A stretch of 15,744 bases of DNA from an uncultured candidate division Zixibacteria bacterium (GTDB lineage Bacteria > Zixibacteria > MSB-5A5 > GN15 > PGXB01): contig CALAMC010000026.1 in the NCBI GenBank assembly GCA_937925655.1, positions 1-15,744 on the forward strand. Direction: 5' to 3'. The position numbers and the translations under genes are program-made. The notes below the pieces were generated by a model that was not told the origin of the DNA, ran no database searches, and saw only the letters and a program-made list of their open reading frames with translations. Below, in pieces: positions 14,183 through 15,744 of this stretch (within the stretch, counting starts at the first letter, position 1; the number at the start of each line of letters is the position of its first letter).

Positions 14183-15744
14183 TTAAGCCCATACCCCACC
14201 CAATATCTTTTTCTGGAATCCGAGTAATCGGGCCATTTGAAAGCAGTAGTTTTCCGCATGGAAATAGTGGTCAGGGTCGTTGCCCTCATTCCAATCATAC
14301 CGGGGCGGGTTCTTGGTATTGTCCAGCACTCGCGTCGGGGCCAGCATGTGCGCGACGTATGCCCCGTTGTCGATGCTCCGGTAATTGGCGGGAAGTTGCA
14401 TATAGCCGTCAAAGAAAGCCTGGGTCATATCGTCAATCGATTCGGTACGGTTGGTAGTGATAACCCGCGTTTCGCGATTAACCTTTTGACCGCCGAGGCT
14501 GACATTGACGTTGTATTGGCAAAGATATCCGCCGGGATGTTTTTTTAAGAGCATCCTTCCCATGTGCGTTTCCGGCTGTGCATCCATGCACCACGAGGAT
14601 ACATTGAAACGTATGAGAATACGGATAATGTCCTCGGGTCCCGCTGCGATGCCAGCATAAACCAAGGGAAGTCTGCCACCCGCTAATTGACGGACCACAA
14701 CATGGCAGACTCCCCCAACGTCAATGCCGGCGATATTCCGGCCTGCAGACGGATCAATGGCCTCATCGGAAACGCACTTATCCAAATCGGAATAATGCAA
14801 TTTATCTCCGGCGGCATCGAAGGGGATACCGAGATCAGAATTATAAAATATCTGCAAGAGACTTTTGTTATAAATGCTGGTCTGAAATTTATCCCACAGT
14901 TCGGCGATGGTTGTCTGATTCGTCATCAATTTTGATATCTGATATCCGGATACTTTTCCTTCCGGATTTGTTATAACCCATTTGCCCGGTGCAAGTCGAT
15001 CAATCGGTTTCCCGCAGTTCCGGCAGAGACAATGAATATCCCTGCCGGAATCGGGCATCCACGCATCATCAAGGAGGGTATAGGTACTTTGATCGCTCTG
15101 ATGAACGACGTTTTTAAACCAATCGAGTGGCTGCAATAGCTGACAATTGCGGCACTCAATCTGCCAAGATTGCTTATTGGACTTATTATACTCAGCCGAT
15201 ATTCTCTCGCCAGAAATAGTCGGATTTGAGATTTTTATCGTCTCCGGGTCATGGCCGGTAAGCTGCCGGGTGGCCGAAACGCGGTCATCGAGAAGGGGCA
15301 GGTTATCTTTGTCACACCGGTCAAGCTCGTCAATAATATACCATTGAGCCGGAAACTCCGTGAAGTCAGCGGCGATGTTCGAACCGAGAAAAGATATGGT
15401 TCCATCCCAAAAGCGTTTGATCGCAGTGTTGTCCGTGTCGATAATGGCGGCTTTGTATTGCGGCACCCGGAGCATCAAAGCGTCAATCCGGTTGCGGACA
15501 AATTTATCTCGGATAACTTTGGTCGGCAGGACATAGGCCCCGGAAAGGCCATTGTGCAGCCGGGACATCGCCCAGGCTATCAGCCATTCCGTGCCTGACG
15601 ACTGCACCGATTTCATTATGACTTTGTTGGGATTAGGATCAGTCAGGATAGGGACAAGCCACTGGCGGCCCGGGCTATAAAAGTCCATAGGCTGACCGAG
15701 GGTATTCTTGTGAATGAACGCGGCGAAATAATACGCCGGGTCAG
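14183..15744 (-). CDS. Terminase large subunit, GpA-like (5' end outside window)
   Basis: This is the DNA-packaging motor that pumps the genome into the prohead and cuts it. The frame stays open past the first in-window ATG (15688) to the window edge, and the extra codons read DPAYYFAAFIHKNTLGQP, so the true start is outside. Numbering from the Met at 15688, a lambda gpA-style deviant Walker A is seen at residues 26-33 (KSVQSSGT, lysine at the front of the loop). Walker B is at 117-123 (YIIDELD), and a coupling-type motif is at 152-156 (KISNP). Two CxxC pairs (C179/C182 and C222/C225) form the zinc ribbon common in this family. The RNase H-like nuclease probably uses D323 (GIDVGG), D369 (CMDAQPE) and D473 (DHYFHAENY). 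The small terminase would be expected just beyond the right edge. Confidence 0.93.
   Translation of the reverse strand, partial: DPAYYFAAFIHKNTLGQPMDFYSPGRQWLVPILTDPNPNKVIMKSVQSSGTEWLIAWAMSRLHNGLSGAYVLPTKVIRDKFVRNRIDALMLRVPQYKAAIIDTDNTAIKRFWDGTISFLGSNIAADFTEFPAQWYIIDELDRCDKDNLPLLDDRVSATRQLTGHDPETIKISNPTISGERISAEYNKSNKQSWQIECRNCQLLQPLDWFKNVVHQSDQSTYTLLDDAWMPDSGRDIHCLCRNCGKPIDRLAPGKWVITNPEGKVSGYQISKLMTNQTTIAELWDKFQTSIYNKSLLQIFYNSDLGIPFDAAGDKLHYSDLDKCVSDEAIDPSAGRNIAGIDVGGVCHVVVRQLAGGRLPLVYAGIAAGPEDIIRILIRFNVSSWCMDAQPETHMGRMLLKKHPGGYLCQYNVNVSLGGQKVNRETRVITTNRTESIDDMTQAFFDGYMQLPANYRSIDNGAYVAHMLAPTRVLDNTKNPPRYDWNEGNDPDHYFHAENYCFQMARLLGFQKKILGGVWA

Noticed and set aside
1..15744. tRNA genes, CRISPR arrays, insertion sequences or attachment sites
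   Set aside because: The window is almost fully occupied by coding sequence; I saw no cloverleaf, regularly spaced repeat, transposase or terminal repeat.
14183..15744. Terminase Walker A without the usual GKT/GKS taken as a sign of a dead enzyme
   Set aside because: Lambda gpA also uses a deviant loop with the lysine at its front (KSARVGYS), and the aligned KSVQSSGT here keeps that lysine; Walker B and nuclease acids are present.

Overview
The window is one densely packed structural (late) module of a tailed double-stranded DNA bacteriophage or prophage. Every supportable gene lies on the minus strand, so the transcript reads from about 15744 down to 1. Gene order and motifs fit an HK97-like virion with a long, probably non-contractile tail (siphovirus type): a GpA-like terminase, an HK97-type portal, protease and capsid, gpG/gpGT-type tail chaperones with a frameshift, a tape measure, and tail-tip proteins. 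No sheath, integrase, repressor, lysis or replication gene is visible, so lytic or temperate lifestyle cannot be decided. The host cannot be named. Shine-Dalgarno motifs (AGGAG, GAGG) precede many genes, TTG and GTG starts are common, and TAA, TAG and TGA are all used as stops, so this looks like a bacterial virus with the ordinary code.

In transcription order the layout is as follows. Packaging and head: large terminase (14183-15744, N-terminus off the edge); a 17-codon leader ORF; portal fused to a MuF/SPP1 gp7-like domain (11988-14117); a 167-residue protein with a signal peptide (11462-11965); prohead protease fused to the major capsid protein (9386-11443), with a second ribosome-binding site and ATG at the protease/capsid junction. 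Neck: a 69-residue small protein (9111-9320), a gp6-like head-tail connector (8518-9111), a gp10-like tail-completion protein (8015-8518), a small AT-rich CxH/CxxCG protein (7705-8013), and a tail-terminator-like protein that seems to hold two copies of the fold (6788-7702). Tail: a second small protein (6560-6778), the tail tube protein (5515-6558), the G and GT chaperones (4720-5495) joined by a canonical A AAA AAC slippery site and a downstream stem-loop, the tape measure (3066-4745), a distal-tail-like protein with an N-terminal discoidin-like domain (2276-3076), a large tail-tip/hub protein (36-2276), and the first eight codons of another gene at the left edge.

Start and stop codons overlap or nearly touch at most junctions, so translation is probably coupled along a polycistronic message. 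No stretch over 300 bases lacks a gene; the longest gaps are about 65 bases. The parts most worth a second look are the two head-gene fusions with their junction signals, the secreted protein placed between them, the frameshift cassette, and the duplicated terminator-like gene.
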